A stretch of DNA of 64,000 nt, taken from NCBI GenBank assembly GCA_022495005.1, contig JAGYXB010000698.1, positions 868,001 to 932,000 of the forward strand, given 5' to 3'. The position numbers were made by a program, and so were the translations under genes. The stretch is from Rhyacophila brunnea (Eukaryota > Arthropoda > Insecta > Trichoptera > Rhyacophilidae). Positions 12,601 to 25,709 of this stretch are shown piece after piece (the stretch's first letter is position 1; each line of letters opens with the position of its first letter). The notes beneath the pieces were generated by a model that saw nothing but the letters and a program-made list of their open reading frames with translations, did no database searches and was not told where the DNA came from.

Positions 12601-13460
12601 CATGTCGTAAATCGTAAACTTTCTGCTAGTTACCCATACCTTACCCAGAGAGCTTAAATTATTTCATATCCACAGACAAGTCTTTATTAAAATTTTGAAA
12701 AACAATAATCTCTATCTTCCTTACAATCGTGAATAATTCTATAATAGGTATAGCGTATCCGGATGAGAGAGTAGGCTATATTTTAACATATGCGCATAAA
12801 ATTTAGTTGTAAGTATTAATTATTACATTATAATGGGTCTGAACTATAAAACCAAACTAGTTATATACCTACATATTTTGATGTCATATGTGCACAGGTG
12901 TTTTTCTTCCCCTATACAGCACAGACAAACATATATATTACCTACCTAAAGAGATTTATACATTAAGATAGTAAAGACTGATCAGCATTGAAATTCTATG
13001 CTGTTACTCTGTTGTGATCTGAACATTTTTTTCTTTTCTTAATTAACCCCGCTTCACGACGAAGCGTGCTTTATTCATATCGGCTTTGAAAAAAATGAAT
13101 GAGTGCATTAATAGTATTTTCATATAATTAGACACTTTGATTCCGATTTCCTAAAAGCAAATCGGTGAATATTCGGAATGCATATTATGGCCTGACAACG
13201 TGTAGGTAACTAACGAATAGGTACAATGTATTTACACCGCTACTTTTAAAACAACGTCGCCATTCCAAAGGCAAGTGGGTGTATAATATCTCACAATATC
13301 AAATGAATTAGCCAACTACTTACTATGCTATTCTGTGTCGGGTATTTTATTACAAGGAGAACACAACAATATAACAAATACATCAATGAAAACAAAATGA
13401 GTTAATATTCTTAACAATTAATATAACCATCCAAGAAAGGAACAATTTTGAGAATAATAA
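9635..13460. other. intergenic, no gene supported
   Basis: Long AT-rich stretch. The plus-strand frame at 11989-12228 has a mixed composition but no recognisable motif, so I do not call it a gene. An AAAG microsatellite lies at about 11603-11626. The rest holds nothing I can name. Confidence 0.45.
11603..11626 (+). repeat. AAAG microsatellite
   Basis: About six perfect tandem AAAG units, continuing into an A-rich tail. Confidence 0.85.
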
Positions 13461-13729
13461 GGGCGCGATGCAAAACCATCAGTATTAACTTGGCGATAAA
13501 TACCACCCAGAGTCCCTAATTTAGCTCGAATTAGTTAGGCGTGTCTTGGCCGTATTTTAAATGGTTCCATTCTGTGCCACTGCCCTTTTCCGTAGATTTA
13601 CTACCTGCTATGACGTATTATTATGTATGGATACTGTAGGCGACGCAATCTAAGTTGCCGCTATTGGCCTCCTAAAGATGCGAGTATTTTAGGGACTTGG
13701 GCGCCTACGTATGTCCTGCATCGCGCTCC
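13461..13729. mobile_element. probable short MITE
   Basis: The left end GGGCGCGATGCA is mirrored by TGCATCGCGCTCC on the right, giving inverted ends around a GC-richer 270-bp body that stands out from its surroundings. I could not fix a target duplication, so the exact limits are approximate. Confidence 0.45.
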
Positions 13730-15540
13730 AAGAGTATATTATTCAATAGGTTATTAAGTAATTATTCATTAAATTGTATAATATGTAGATACCTTTTATA
13801 ACTTGAAGTAAATTAACTACACGACTCCACAGTAGCATGACAAACGTGGAGATGTTTAATAAAATGACAACTAATTTCATACAAAATAATTTGAAAATGA
13901 CTCGATTATATCAATATTACCATAACGTTGATATAATAGTGTCAAATTTATGACGTCTAGGTACATAAAACAATATTGAGTGATCTTAATTATATTTCAA
14001 ATAGTGTATCGCTATTTTCAAGAGTTTGAACTATACCTAAAACAACATGTTTATCATATTACCTACCTACCTATATGAACCTTTATAATATTACAACACT
14101 TCCAGAACGTTTTTAGCGTTGGCACATTGAAAGATAGCGACTTGTTTGACGTTTTGTTTACGGTTAATCTAAATTTCATTGTACCTACATATTGATGGTC
14201 CAAAATGGGTGTATGTGTGTACGCGCCCTAATAAAGGTGAGACTTCCGAGACAAGATATTATGTCCATAATAATATCAGATTGAATTCCAGAAATAGTCA
14301 GTGTGATAACACCGATAACTGATGAGTGATAACACTGATAACTAAAATACTAAACAATATAAGTACATAAATCATTTATTCTAACCTTTCTATATATCGT
14401 TGAAATACGGTGCCAATACTGGGTGTATGATATTAAATGATTTATGTTCATTCGTAAATTAAATTCTATTAATCACTTAGCATCATCTGACTTCCTTCCT
14501 CTTCCGCTCAGGATAATCGGTAGGTAATTGTTCAGTCCGTTTTGTAGCATAGCGTTTTAGATATCTCGTTGCACTCTTGGCAATTAAATATCACAGAAGA
14601 AGAATCTTCAATGGAAACAACTTGCAAGTAATTTAATCATTAACCTTAGTAAACCTTTCTCGGTTTCAAGTTAATTCTCCATATACGAAGAGTTTTTGCC
14701 ACGGCTTTACATCAATCAGGTTTCAAAATTCCAAAAATATATTTAGAAGATAATTCAAATGCAACTTTATACAATATGAATAATGAAGTACATTGGTCAA
14801 GTTAAAAGGCCAGTCGCCTCAATATTTTAAGCACACGACATGACAAACTGCATACCTACTCACTTAAATAATAATAATATTCATGCATTTATATTAAATT
14901 TTAGTTGCAATGTTTGCTTTGCTGTCTCTAGAATTCCGCTGCAACAGAAGAGTGCATTGGCCTGGGCGTGAGCAATATTTATAGAGAAGTCATCTAACAA
15001 GTTACCTTACAAAAAAGATGGCCAACAGTACGCAGGTACTTATGTGCGAGTGAAACTTAGCATCCAATAATTAAATTGCTAAGTTCTAAAAGAAAAGGGA
15101 ATGCTTCGAATGTATTATTGATTACTTACAGGAAGGCAAGTAGGTACTTAATATGCAAAATGTAAATAAATTATTACTCATCCGCATTAGAATATTTAGA
15201 CACGTGGAAAGTCTCGTATTCATCTTCTGGGTACTTTATCTCTACATAATATGCACTATACAGGTTATATCTTTCGTTCTCGTCTTATAACAATTAGTCA
15301 GGTATTGATATGGGTCTATGATCGTGCATACGCATTCAATAAAGTCGAAAGGAGAACACGTCTTGTGGGTGTAGAAAGGTGTACGGTATACAAGCAAGTA
15401 CGAGTAAATCTTATCTCATTCGATGTTTTACTAAGGACATGTGCAATCATTGATTGAAATTAGTCAACAATTATAATACTCAATAATAAACCATTGTGAT
15501 TATTCGAAATTGTATTTTATCTGTATGAGTATTCTTCTTA
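13730..15540. other. intergenic, nothing recognised
   Basis: No gene seen. A small imperfect tandem duplication of GTGATAACACYGATAACT lies at about 14303-14343. Confidence 0.45.
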
Positions 15541-15660
15541 TTTTACCATCCCCTGACGGAGGTCAGCCATCATCTGCCACTCGGAACAGTTCGCCAATCA
15601 CGAAAGCCACGAAATGCAGCGTCCTCTGGTACGTGTACCATGGATCTTTCCTTGGATTAC
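15541..15660 (-). pseudogene. LINE ORF2 C-terminal scrap
   Basis: On the minus strand the text reads GRCISWLS, then LANCSEWQMMADLRQG. This resembles the extreme C-terminus of RTE-type LINE ORFs, where a serine-tryptophan-leucine block precedes a hydrophobic leucine-arginine ending. It has stops and covers only about 120 bp. The plus-strand open frame over the same bases is a shadow. Confidence 0.35.
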
Positions 15661-18119
15661 AATTTGTACTTTTGTGTTGTTTGAATAAGGTAGGTACTGT
15701 AATTTTATGGTTTTGATACTATGCAAAACTTCTTGGTCATTTCCCATTCGATTGAGAACGTTTTGTCACCCGGTCTGTCTATGACATTTTGAAAATACAT
15801 CTCGAAAACCTCAACGTGACATCTGATTTTGAGACCATACCTTCAGAGTCCAGACCATAGAAATGGATTGAGAGAGCATAGTGAACCAGTGGCAGATCTA
15901 AATAGATCTCAGATTTAAGTATGTATCTATCTTATTAAATTTGCATTTGGAAAATTGGCGAGTAAAAGTAAATGGGTATTATATAGAATTAAAATTCTAA
16001 TGGATTTAAATTCAAACTCCATCAAGTACCTTCGGTCGATAGTATTAATAATATATAATTCACTTTGCCACGTAGTTTAAAGGTTAATAAAATCGCACAT
16101 TTTTAGTCAAGTACAGGCGTAGGATATTGGCAAAAATATAAATATTGTGCCTATTGCAAAAGGCTTTGTTCTTTGAACGAACATGACGTCGTATATTTTT
16201 TTATTATGTAGGTATTAACCACATGAATCATATAACAATACCAAGTAAAGACTTGCATCTACCTAATCATGTTTTTACAGCTAAACAATAGTTGAATGCA
16301 AATATTTTACATCTCAGCAACGACTTGAATTTAAAGTAGGCGCCAATGTTAATAAACGTGATATCGTCGGCCGCTGAATAAAAGAAAAATAAATTCTTCT
16401 GCCGAGAAATCACTAATGTGCATCAAGATCAAATTCGAGAGTATGTAGAATCCTAAAATTAGAAATGCACTTATAAAAGAGACATGCACACTAGCGCAGG
16501 CGTGACAGATGTCACTCGCAAGTATCACTTCACATTATCAAAAACAACAACAAAAAAGACTAATACGCCGGCTAATCTTCATAAAATAATATTGGCGACT
16601 ATGTAGCAGTGCTGCTATATAATTCTCGCGAAACGGAGTGGCAAGATTAAAATATATTATGGTAAGTATCAAAAAGATTGGATCTCTTTGGTAAGTATCG
16701 ATTAGGATAAGAGGGAACACAGAATTTCTGTTCTGTGATCGATTATTTACGAACATCATTTTATCACCATGATTTCGATATATATTCTATAACGCATCAC
16801 TGTTGTATTATCCTATTTGTAGATAGGTAGGTATCTAAGTAAAGTAAAAATAAAACATTTCGATTTGGTTATGGTTATATTTAAGCATTGTGTGAGAAAC
16901 CAAAGCTAAATTACTTTATATTATCCAATAATACGTTTGCATACCCATTGGTGAAGACCTCGGTGCCCTTTACAGTTTACATTATGATAATGATAATAAA
17001 ATTAATTTCCCGACTCGTTTTCTTCTGGGTATGCTATCAATGCAATCCCTGTCCACCCGAAGAGTGATTGCTCTTAAAGCATTTCTTTTTACTTCTTCGT
17101 GGGTTCATTTACAATCCGTATAGGTATACTGGCAAATATTAATTTTCATGTTCCTACCAATATCACCCGTAACTCCACTGTCTTCATGATACCTTGTAGC
17201 AGAACAGATGTTAGGTTTCATGATGCTGTGTATCGCGCGATTAACTTATTTGATGGCACCATAAAGGTTGATTTATTGTTTATTAACTATCTATATGTTT
17301 GTGGACGTGTTAAATAGGTTAAATTTATAATTGTATAGGTATATCATGTTTCTTAATATTTACATAAACACATGCTGTCTTTTCTATTTTCTTGTTATAT
17401 TAGTTGTTATTAAGACATTTTTATAATTTTGTATTTATTATGTATTATGGCGCATTGGCCAATCGCTGTAATGCCGTAATACTCTTTTTCTAAATAAATT
17501 ATTTACACTATAGGTACAAATAAATTGCATAAGGTGGAATGCAAGGAGGGGGGAAATGTAGTAAGTATGTACTTCACACTTCTGATTGCGAGTAAAGACA
17601 CGACGAAGGGCGAGAAGAATAAGAATAAAGATGGAACGAAATGTTAGTCTGTCTCAAGCAGCAGACAAAAAATGGACAATTGCCTTCATAGGGGCCCCCG
17701 CATAGGAGCAGCATCCTTGGAATTGGTTGGGATGATCGGATCGTAATATTCGTTCAACTGATAGGGTGAGTCCGCTGTCATGAGCCATGATATAGATTTG
17801 TTCATAACTTGACCCGTGGGTAGTTTCCAGATCTAAGTCGACATGAAGAGAGCTATTCATTGTGAACGAACTACAGAGTATCCGTGATCATTAGACGAGG
17901 ACCACACTTAAACGTGGTGCTTTTTATACCCACTGAGGCACTTTGCAACCAATTGAGATGAGATGAAACACCAACAACGTGTCATAATATCTACGGGGCT
18001 TACGTCAACATTTGTGACTAAGTACCGCATAATAAAAATTAATTTCAACTTTAGGTCGATCAATGCTTGACAATAAAGATGTCCTCCTAAATTTCTAAGT
18101 TGCACAGCGTTGAGCCGCC
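15661..18119. other. intergenic, no gene supported
   Basis: Two minus-strand open frames (17654-17860 and 17908-18132) have balanced base composition and may be pieces of the transposon whose tail follows at 18120. Neither shows a motif I can name. Confidence 0.4.
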
Positions 18120-18560
18120 ATTTGAACTGCATCTTGTATAAGACACTGATAGGGTCAGTTGTCGTATAGGGCTCGGAAACCTAATCTAATGCATGACCAA
18201 AATCATAGATACCATTCTGGAAACTTCTGAACAGATAGTGTTCCGTGTTATCTTCGAGCATATCAATCAATAACAAGATTAACAAGTCAGTCAGGATAGA
18301 TAGATTACAACGAAAAACTCAATGTTTTATACAAGGACCCGCATATCATCAAAGTATCAGATAGTTGAGTCATGTAGACAGTATGAACGGGACATGTACG
18401 GATAAACAACGACATTTCGGAAGAAAGTAAGTATTATCCGATTACGTGAAAAATGGATGGATAATGTCAATCGCGACCTCAACTCACAGGGAATAGAAAA
18501 CTGGCCGGGACAAGGATTCATGCAGACCAGAACCCATACTATAATCTGGCCGTGGGACTG
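18120..18560 (+). pseudogene. LINE reverse transcriptase C-terminal relic
   Basis: The plus strand contains VVYGSET-like text (about 18158-18185), then after frameshifts REKWMDNVNRDLNSQGIENW (about 18450-18505). The latter resembles the end of RTE/jockey-type LINE ORFs, where a tryptophan-x-aspartate block is followed by an asparagine-tryptophan. Several stops and frameshifts show it is long dead. Confidence 0.5.
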
Positions 18561-19259
18561 AATTGCGAATTACGGTGGTAGTGCTAAATTATGATAATCT
18601 GTTTTCTGTAAATGAAGATTTTCTATTGCATATTAATTCGTTCAAATTTATTGACGTAGGTGTATTACTACTTATTTCAATAAGACACAATTATCATTTT
18701 CTACAAACAGTTTATAGTCGTTTGTAGTCAAAATATGAGCAATAACTAGTAGAGGCGATATGACAGCGAGTCGCAGTCAAAGCCTCGGTAAAATCACAAA
18801 AAAAAAAACTAGTACTACCATCAAAATTCACAGTATCGTGTCACTGCCTGACTATACTATAGTAAGCCTTGCATCGATGTTATCGACACAATTCATAAAA
18901 ATGGATGTCTTATCCTTATATTGTAATATCAATAGGTACCTAGTGGTGTGAAGTAAGGTTATTTGGTGATAATTTTTAAAAAAGCTCAATTTACAATCTT
19001 ATTTTTTTGTATAGAAAAATAAAAGAGGTCGAAATATCAGGACAATACCTATATTATTAAATCCTTACAATAAATACATATTACACAAAAGCCAGGGAAA
19101 TACACGATTTTTTTATAGTTTAATTAGTTAAGAACAGTATAAGTAATTTGGTGATAGCATAGGTAATTTGGTGATGGTGGGTATTTAATTTGGTGATATT
19201 GTATGATTTTGAGTTTTTTTGAAGATTTGACTAACTATCTACCTATTTATAAAGCAGCA

Positions 19260-19562
19260 TCATAAGTTGCACAAAATCGCACATGAATACGTTGTCAAAG
19301 GCACCAGTTTGATATTTTTCATGATATTTTTCCATACAAAAACAACATTCAATCCATTTTGCTCCATTTTCTTAGTGTCATGAGAATTTGTTTTCTCAGA
19401 TATTCCACAAATCCATTCGTGGTCACTTTGTTGTGATTGGTTTTTTGAAGTCGCTTGCGGAGGAAGTGAAGAAACTCGAGAGCATCCATGTTGTTTTACC
19501 ACAACTATTCGTTCTTCTGCAGCTACGTCTCTGGTTGCTCCTCTCCAACTGGAGTAAGACAT
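19260..19562 (-). pseudogene. second ORF fragment of the pogo-like element
   Basis: A 100-codon frame downstream of the HTH fragment. It contains QSQQSDHEWICGI followed by a charged stretch, which could be the eroded C-terminal zinc-binding tail seen in some pogo-like transposases. Identification is weak. Its place inside the element's inverted ends is the main argument. Confidence 0.4.
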
Positions 19563-19621
19563 TTTGCCGAAGAATATCTTTTCTTTTTTACAGGCACACG
19601 CACTGATAAACTATATCTAGC

Positions 19622-19978
19622 TTAAAATTGACTCCACCACCACTTACTGGCTGAATCACTTTCCGAGCTTAACAAAGGATCGCGACCGACAGACTTGGAA
19701 TTTTTATGAGCCATCTCCCTTATCTCCAAAACGGTCAATCCGAAGCCCAACACCTGCATGTTATTTATATATGTGACCATTTTTTGCTCATTTTCTACTG
19801 TCAATGGAATTATTTTAAAAAAATTATTCGTTGAATTTCTGTCTTCTCCCTCGTTCTTAGAAATATGTTGTTTTAAAGACGACCATGGAATACCCATTGC
19901 TTTTGCCGCTTTATATAATGTCAATTTTTGATCCCTCACCAGGTCTGCCGCTTTTTGTATATCAACAAATGAATACAT
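19622..19978 (-). pseudogene. pogo-type transposase N-terminal HTH fragment
   Basis: A 118-codon frame. Residues about 7-45 (AADLVRDQKLTLYKAAKAMG, then IPWSSLKQHI) match the psq/CENP-B-like helix-turn-helix used by pogo transposases to bind their ends. The next stretch, LTVENEQKMVTYINNMQVLG and LTVLEIREMAH, fits the second DNA-binding subdomain. The catalytic DDE region is missing, so it cannot transpose by itself. Confidence 0.7.
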
Positions 19979-20579
19979 TCTGTAACATTTGTTGTCACCT
20001 TCACTTCTCTTTCCTCATTTAGGTGCAAACAAAAATGTGGTAGGTAATTTGGTGATAGTCTATATAACCTGGAATTATTTTTTAAAACATAATTAAACAC
20101 CCGTAAGACAATATAAAATTATTTGTTGTAATTTTTTTCACTGGTTTATTCATTTTTAAAACACCTAATAGTGGCCTAAAAATGACAAACCTCCTAAAAT
20201 TTCTATGATATTTGTAAGCCTGTAATGTTTAAATTCACTAAATAATAACAAAACCGTATTAATGGAAAAATATAATAGGCCATGCACTATGAAAAACCAT
20301 TATAAAAACATAAATAGTATAAATATTACCTTAATATAGCTTAAATGTTGGAAAAAGAAAGATTTTATTTGAAAAATGTCTCAATTCTCCGAAAAGCGTT
20401 CTATACAAACACGTGTACGTCAACTTATAACTGATAACACTTTGAAAATAATTTTTCCATGTCAAAGAATAGTATATACATCTATGACTTATTCTTGAAA
20501 GTTTTTGGACGGCAGGTTATTTGAATACACGTAATAATACAAACTATCACCAAATTACCTGTATCACCACATTACCTTA

Positions 20580-22790
20580 CCTTACCCTACACGGAATTGA
20601 CAGCTCGATACGAGTGGTTTCGTGTGTATCGAATCAGAAATGATAATTACACCTGTAAAAGTACAGCACGTTGTGCATGTTGATGCCCTTCCAGCATTCG
20701 AGAGACATTCAAAGGCTCTAACCGAAAGGTATCTTAATATCACTATATATGCCATGCCAAGAACTCGTTTCAGAAACCACTTATTAATATTCGTTTACAA
20801 GTGCATGCTGTGCTCGCATTTTGATGCAAGCGTGGGCGACGCACAAATATCCAATAAGGCATAGGCACTTGCAGGGACAATTTCATAAACCAGCAGAAAC
20901 TCGGATCTGCATCGGATGCATGCCCTGACGCAATGCATGTACCTACCCGGAGCTTTATGCAAATCGCAGATGAGCCAAAGAACTTTAGTATCGTGATTGA
21001 CGAATATTTCCGACATGTGCAGTCCTATCTACTGAAAGATAACTAGGCATACCTACTAATAAATTAGAAAAATGTAATCAAGCGGGAAATTTACTCCCCA
21101 GAAGTGTACCACTCCCGTTGACCCATTCGGGTCTTACTCTATCTACTTATATTATTTTACAGATACCATCGATTGGGGCTCAAGTGTCTAGGGGCGCATT
21201 ATGGCCTAGGCAGGCTAAGCAATGTTATTCAATTCAATTCATATTATAAACTTCCAAAACTAATCATCACGTTTTCAATGAATTTAAATTATGTTTAGTT
21301 AGCTACATAATAACTTCGTATACACACAATACCTATATAAAATGTACCTACTTCTGGCTTTATTTCGGTTGAGGTTTACATAGATGTAAATTGTAAATAA
21401 TGATTGACAGATGAAAAATATCTTCTGCTACAAAACATTTATTTGTCATTCAGCCATTTCTCATAACCGAACATTCACAAATTTGTCGAGAAACGTATCT
21501 GAAGTGGCATGAATATTCTCACAGATACCTAATTGTGTTTACAAAAGTGACATATACGTTTATTTCGGGAGCAGTAAGTACCAACTTAGTCAAAGAAAAT
21601 AAATTAATCCAACCCAGAAATGAGGAATTTGGCTGAAATGCTTCATTTGTATCGCCATCTCGTTCTCGAAACAATAGCAGAATGGTATCAGAAGAATAAT
21701 AAGAGAGAGAATATTGTCGAGATAATATAATATTATACAGCCGGTCGGGAATTATATCCGGATAATCCGTAATCTGGAACTGGATAATCGAGGTCTGTAT
21801 AGGTAGGTACTCGACGACCTACTGTCATTGAACATTGGTTGTTAAATCATTGTTTTTTCTGATCGTTTGCGATACTCCGATGCATTTATATATTGCCAAT
21901 GTTTAAAGGATATACCAACGGTAGACCATGAATCAATAATGAAGTAAAAAAACTTGGGGAGGTCTTTACCCAGGAATGGATCAACGACAACTACTACTGA
22001 TAACGTAAACAAGTTTCATGAAAATATTTTCGTAATACATTCTTAGAGATATTTTTAAGCCCCTTTTCGTACTTCACATTATTTAGTTTTTACGCGTCAA
22101 AAGTTTTCCAACGTCTGTCCTAGCTGCTGAATCCATTAAACCCTACATAAAATTATGACACGTAAACCCATGGATTGAGTGCGCCGAGTATCGAGTACAG
22201 AGAGCGAATGACTAACAAGCAATTCTCGTAAAATCTAGATACCATCTACATTCTGCATTGTCGGTAGAAATCCATATTATTATGATCGATTGCAGTCTGT
22301 ATTAGATAACTACTTACATAGGTACCTATCTTGATTTTCATTCATTATAAAATAAATAAGTACCTACCTATAAATAGGTGAAAATAATACGCATTTTTTT
22401 AAATAACTCACTCAAAGTCGAATAGGTACTAGGTACATAGGTGTAATAATGGAGATTAGATAATGATTTTATGTATTGTTTATTATGATTTCACAAGATT
22501 AATGTATGTCATCTCATCATGAATCATATTCATAAGTAGGTGGGTACCTACTATAAGAAATGCCTTCGTCTTCAGACTTATCCGAAAGACTCGTAAGACC
22601 CATGCATAGATTCGCAAAAGAAGTAAATTAAAAACTGGGGATATAATTTATAATATACCAATAATATAACATAATATAATAATTCAATTTAACAATATTA
22701 ATTATTCCATTGTATAATATTCTGTATTCAATTAATTAAACAATGAAAGTCAGCAAAATAGTTAGAAAATTATCTTTCACTATGGGAGAG
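20580..22790. other. intergenic, nothing firm
   Basis: AT-rich. Near 21735-21800 the words TCCGGATAATCCG and GGATAATCGAGGTCTGTATA look like an end of a pogo/Tigger-type MITE, but I could not find its partner end. No gene seen. Confidence 0.4.
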
Positions 22791-22860
22791 TTATGGGGGG
22801 GGGGCTGACAGGGCTCTAGCCTGGGGGCCCGGGCTCTAGGGGGCCCGGCATGGTGATTGG
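22791..22860 (+). other. G-rich tract with G-quadruplex potential
   Basis: About 70 bp containing a run of ten G, followed by CAGGGC, two GGGGGCCCGG-like blocks and GGGCTC on the plus strand, inside otherwise AT-rich DNA. The spacing of G-runs allows an intrastrand quadruplex. It may also be an eroded transposon end. Confidence 0.6.
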
Positions 22861-24160
22861 TGGGTCAACCTGTGAGGTAAACACACATCACAAATTTGGG
22901 GGAAAAGTCGCCTGCGTCGCTATTTTACTTAAAAAATATTAACATTTTAAAATATCTAGTTGTGTGATTCAATTTTTGATTATTGTGTATTCGACAACTC
23001 CGTAATTCAAGTGGATTTATTCAACAATACAAAAAAATCGCTAATAATACAAAAAATCAATGTTCCCTTTAAGGTGATGTCTCTAGGTAAAGTTATTATC
23101 GAAAAATAGCTAGAAAAGTTTATTAATCGGTAAATATATATTCAAAAGTAATGAGAAAAATAAAATAAAAAATTAAGATGTATCGTGGAGTTCTATATAC
23201 CAAAAATACGTGTCAAATTCGGTACATTTCTATCGGGTGGTATGGATGAATGACATAAGATTTATTATCAAAATTACGATAAAAATGTACGTAAATCTAT
23301 TACCTAGGGAAACGCTAAACGTTAATTGGAATTTATTATATCCTTATATCTTTTTTTTCAAATTTAAAACATCGATTTAGAGGTTAGAAAGCATGCAATT
23401 AAAATCGAAACATCTCGGTTCAGATGTAATTTATCGCAATAAACGCTTAGCGTTTCTATTAAAAATATTATTTAATAATTTTTAGGCTAGTTATTTAAAT
23501 TTAATCTTGTATTTTTGTATATTAACGAATCGATTGTAAATAAAATGAATATTTGACAAGACTTTATCGACATATGCTGCTAACGCGGAAATAAATCGAA
23601 CTATTTTTGAAACAGTACTTGCATAGATTAAAAAATACATACACACATACATACATTGAAAATAAAGGTTCGCCAGGTACGAAGACAAAAACTGTGTTAA
23701 TTCTGCTGTCAATAATTTTTGTTTGCGATATTGGAGCATATGTCAATGGACTACATATATCAACCTCCACTTTCTGAAATAGTGTTGTGTAATTATTTCA
23801 GATATTTATTACCTTTTTTGACGTACCTACCTTTTATAAAGCGATTTTAAAATATATATAGTTTCATAATAATATAAAGAAAGCATACGAGCGAAAATGC
23901 CTAAGATACTTCTGACACAAATCAAATTTAATCTTTGTCTAGTAACTGTACAATTTATCCATATTTATGTTAAGTGTTTAAAATGTTATAAGTAAAAAAA
24001 ATCGTCTATTCACGTGGTAGTCGCGAAAATTATGAACAATATACAATGTTAAAAATAATAAGAATTGTTAAAATTTCTAGTCACAATATTATTCAAAGAC
24101 AAATTAACCCGATCAAAACAGCCTTGACAAACTTCCACTTCACTAACTTTTGTTCTATAT
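22861..24160. other. intergenic, nothing recognised
   Basis: Very AT-rich, with no gene or bounded repeat supported. Confidence 0.45.
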
Positions 24161-24165
24161 GTTTA

Positions 24166-24301
24166 TCCTGGATACAGCGGCAAACAGCCGATATACTGGA
24201 TTATTTGTTAGTTTGGGTTAGTTTAAGTTAGATTAGGTAATCCTAACAAATAATCCAGTATATAGGCTATTTTCAAAATGTCTTTGCCGCTGTATCCAGG
24301 A
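24166..24301. mobile_element. small MITE (136 bp)
   Basis: Perfect inverted ends TCCTGGATACAGCGGC, with TA at 24164-24165 and 24302-24303. A second mirrored word, ATACTGGATTATTTGTTAG, lies further in, so nearly the whole element can fold back. No coding capacity. Confidence 0.75.
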
Positions 24302-24309
24302 TAACCGAC

Positions 24310-25330
24310 TTGTACCCTAACTTTAATTACATACATACTATTGTACTATATTTGGGCCATCAAACGTTCATTCCTGTCTACGGCCTTAAAATTATTATCT
24401 ACGTGCCTATATAACTGTATGCCGTCCTGTCAAAAAGTGGAGGTTAAGTTATTATTAGTCTCCATAAAATATAGGGTAAACAATTCAGTGAATGAACACA
24501 TAAGAGGTGAATTTGAAAATAAATTAAATTAAAAACGATTAAATGAACTAAGAAAATTATAACAATAGGTAGGTACAATAAATTGTGTATAACCGTGGTA
24601 TTACTAATTTTATGCCGTGATGCTTTGATAGTTGAACTTTTCATAATATTTGGATCACTATTTAGTTGCTCATTTATCTGCTACATCATAAAGTCGTAAA
24701 TATTGTTTTTTTATGAAGCAATCATAAATACAAAAATTAAGATCTACTTTTCAATCATAGTAGATACCTAGGAATATGGTATAGGTGTTGATAATTTTTA
24801 ATTATTTATTCGAGATCTTCAGAGAATTACAAAAGTCCACACCTAGAAACCACTGGGCCAATAAGGTTTCTTTTTATATCTCCAAATCCATTTCACTTAC
24901 ACATTTATAGGTAAAATAAATAAAACTATCTTTTATTTTATCTTGCACTGTTCTTTAAAATCGACATTAGATTTTTTCAAATAAATAACGTTCTGTCTTT
25001 TTCTTAGAATATTATGTAATCAGTGGTGCACTTACTTCAAATTCTAAATTTTTTTCTTACGTTTTACAATTTTTTTTTTAATTTGTCACTTATTTTGTCC
25101 TTGGGTTTGTTTATCAAGATTTGTTCGCATGTTTATTTACGTTTTTTCTTACCTCCAACTTCTTTTTTATTCAATTCGTTGCGTGTCTTACTTTATTCTT
25201 ATCTCAGATATAGTTAGTTAGTTAATACAAACCGTCCACTCTGTGGAGGCCCATATGAACCCATTAGGATCGGACATAGTTGAAACGAAATGAATTGGGA
25301 TGTCTATATAATATCGACATTGTCATAATT
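24310..25330. other. intergenic, nothing recognised
   Basis: AT- and T-rich, with no supported gene. Confidence 0.45.
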
Positions 25331-25337
25331 ATAACTA

Positions 25338-25705
25338 CAGTCGAACTCGGTTATTACAATCTCGGACATAGCGAGATCTCGGATGTAATGAAGAAACAGT
25401 CGTTGACATTTGGTATATGATTTTCTCCGTACATTTTTATTCACTGTTATAACGAGATACTTATCGGATATACTGAGCTAAAATACTGGTAATGTGTTGA
25501 TCGTTTAAAGACATTTCGACCCTAAGCAATAAAATCCGATCGGACAGGATGCCGCCGGGGACAGATTACGTTTATGACACTAGTTAAGTGTCTAATTGTT
25601 GTTTTCGCCGACAATAAAAATACCTATTCTCTGATATAACGAGTACCGCTTATAACGAGTACATTCAGCCGGTCCAACCTTCCTAGTAATAACCAAGTAC
25701 AACTG
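25338..25705. mobile_element. pogo/Tigger-type MITE
   Basis: The ends are CAGTCGAACTCGGTTATTAC (left) and CAGTTGTACTTGGTTATTAC (right, reverse complement), 17 of 20 identical, flanked by TA on both sides. The interior repeats the word TATAACGAG. A second, partial member of the family lies in RASSF8 intron 1 from 62683. Confidence 0.8.
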
Positions 25706-25709
25706 TATA

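Larger units (their letters stand above)
18956..20577 (-). mobile_element. pogo-like DNA transposon, eroded
   Basis: The ends are AGGTTATTTGGTGATA (left) and AGGTAATGTGGTGATA (right, reverse complement), with TA at 18954-18955 and 20578-20579. The motif TAATTTGGTGATA recurs inside each end (near 19147, 19164, 19190, 20045 and 20545), giving clear subterminal repeats. The minus strand encodes a psq-type helix-turn-helix fragment and a second fragment further on. TA targets plus a psq domain fit the pogo/Tigger branch of Tc1/mariner. At 1.6 kb with broken frames it is non-autonomous. Confidence 0.75.
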
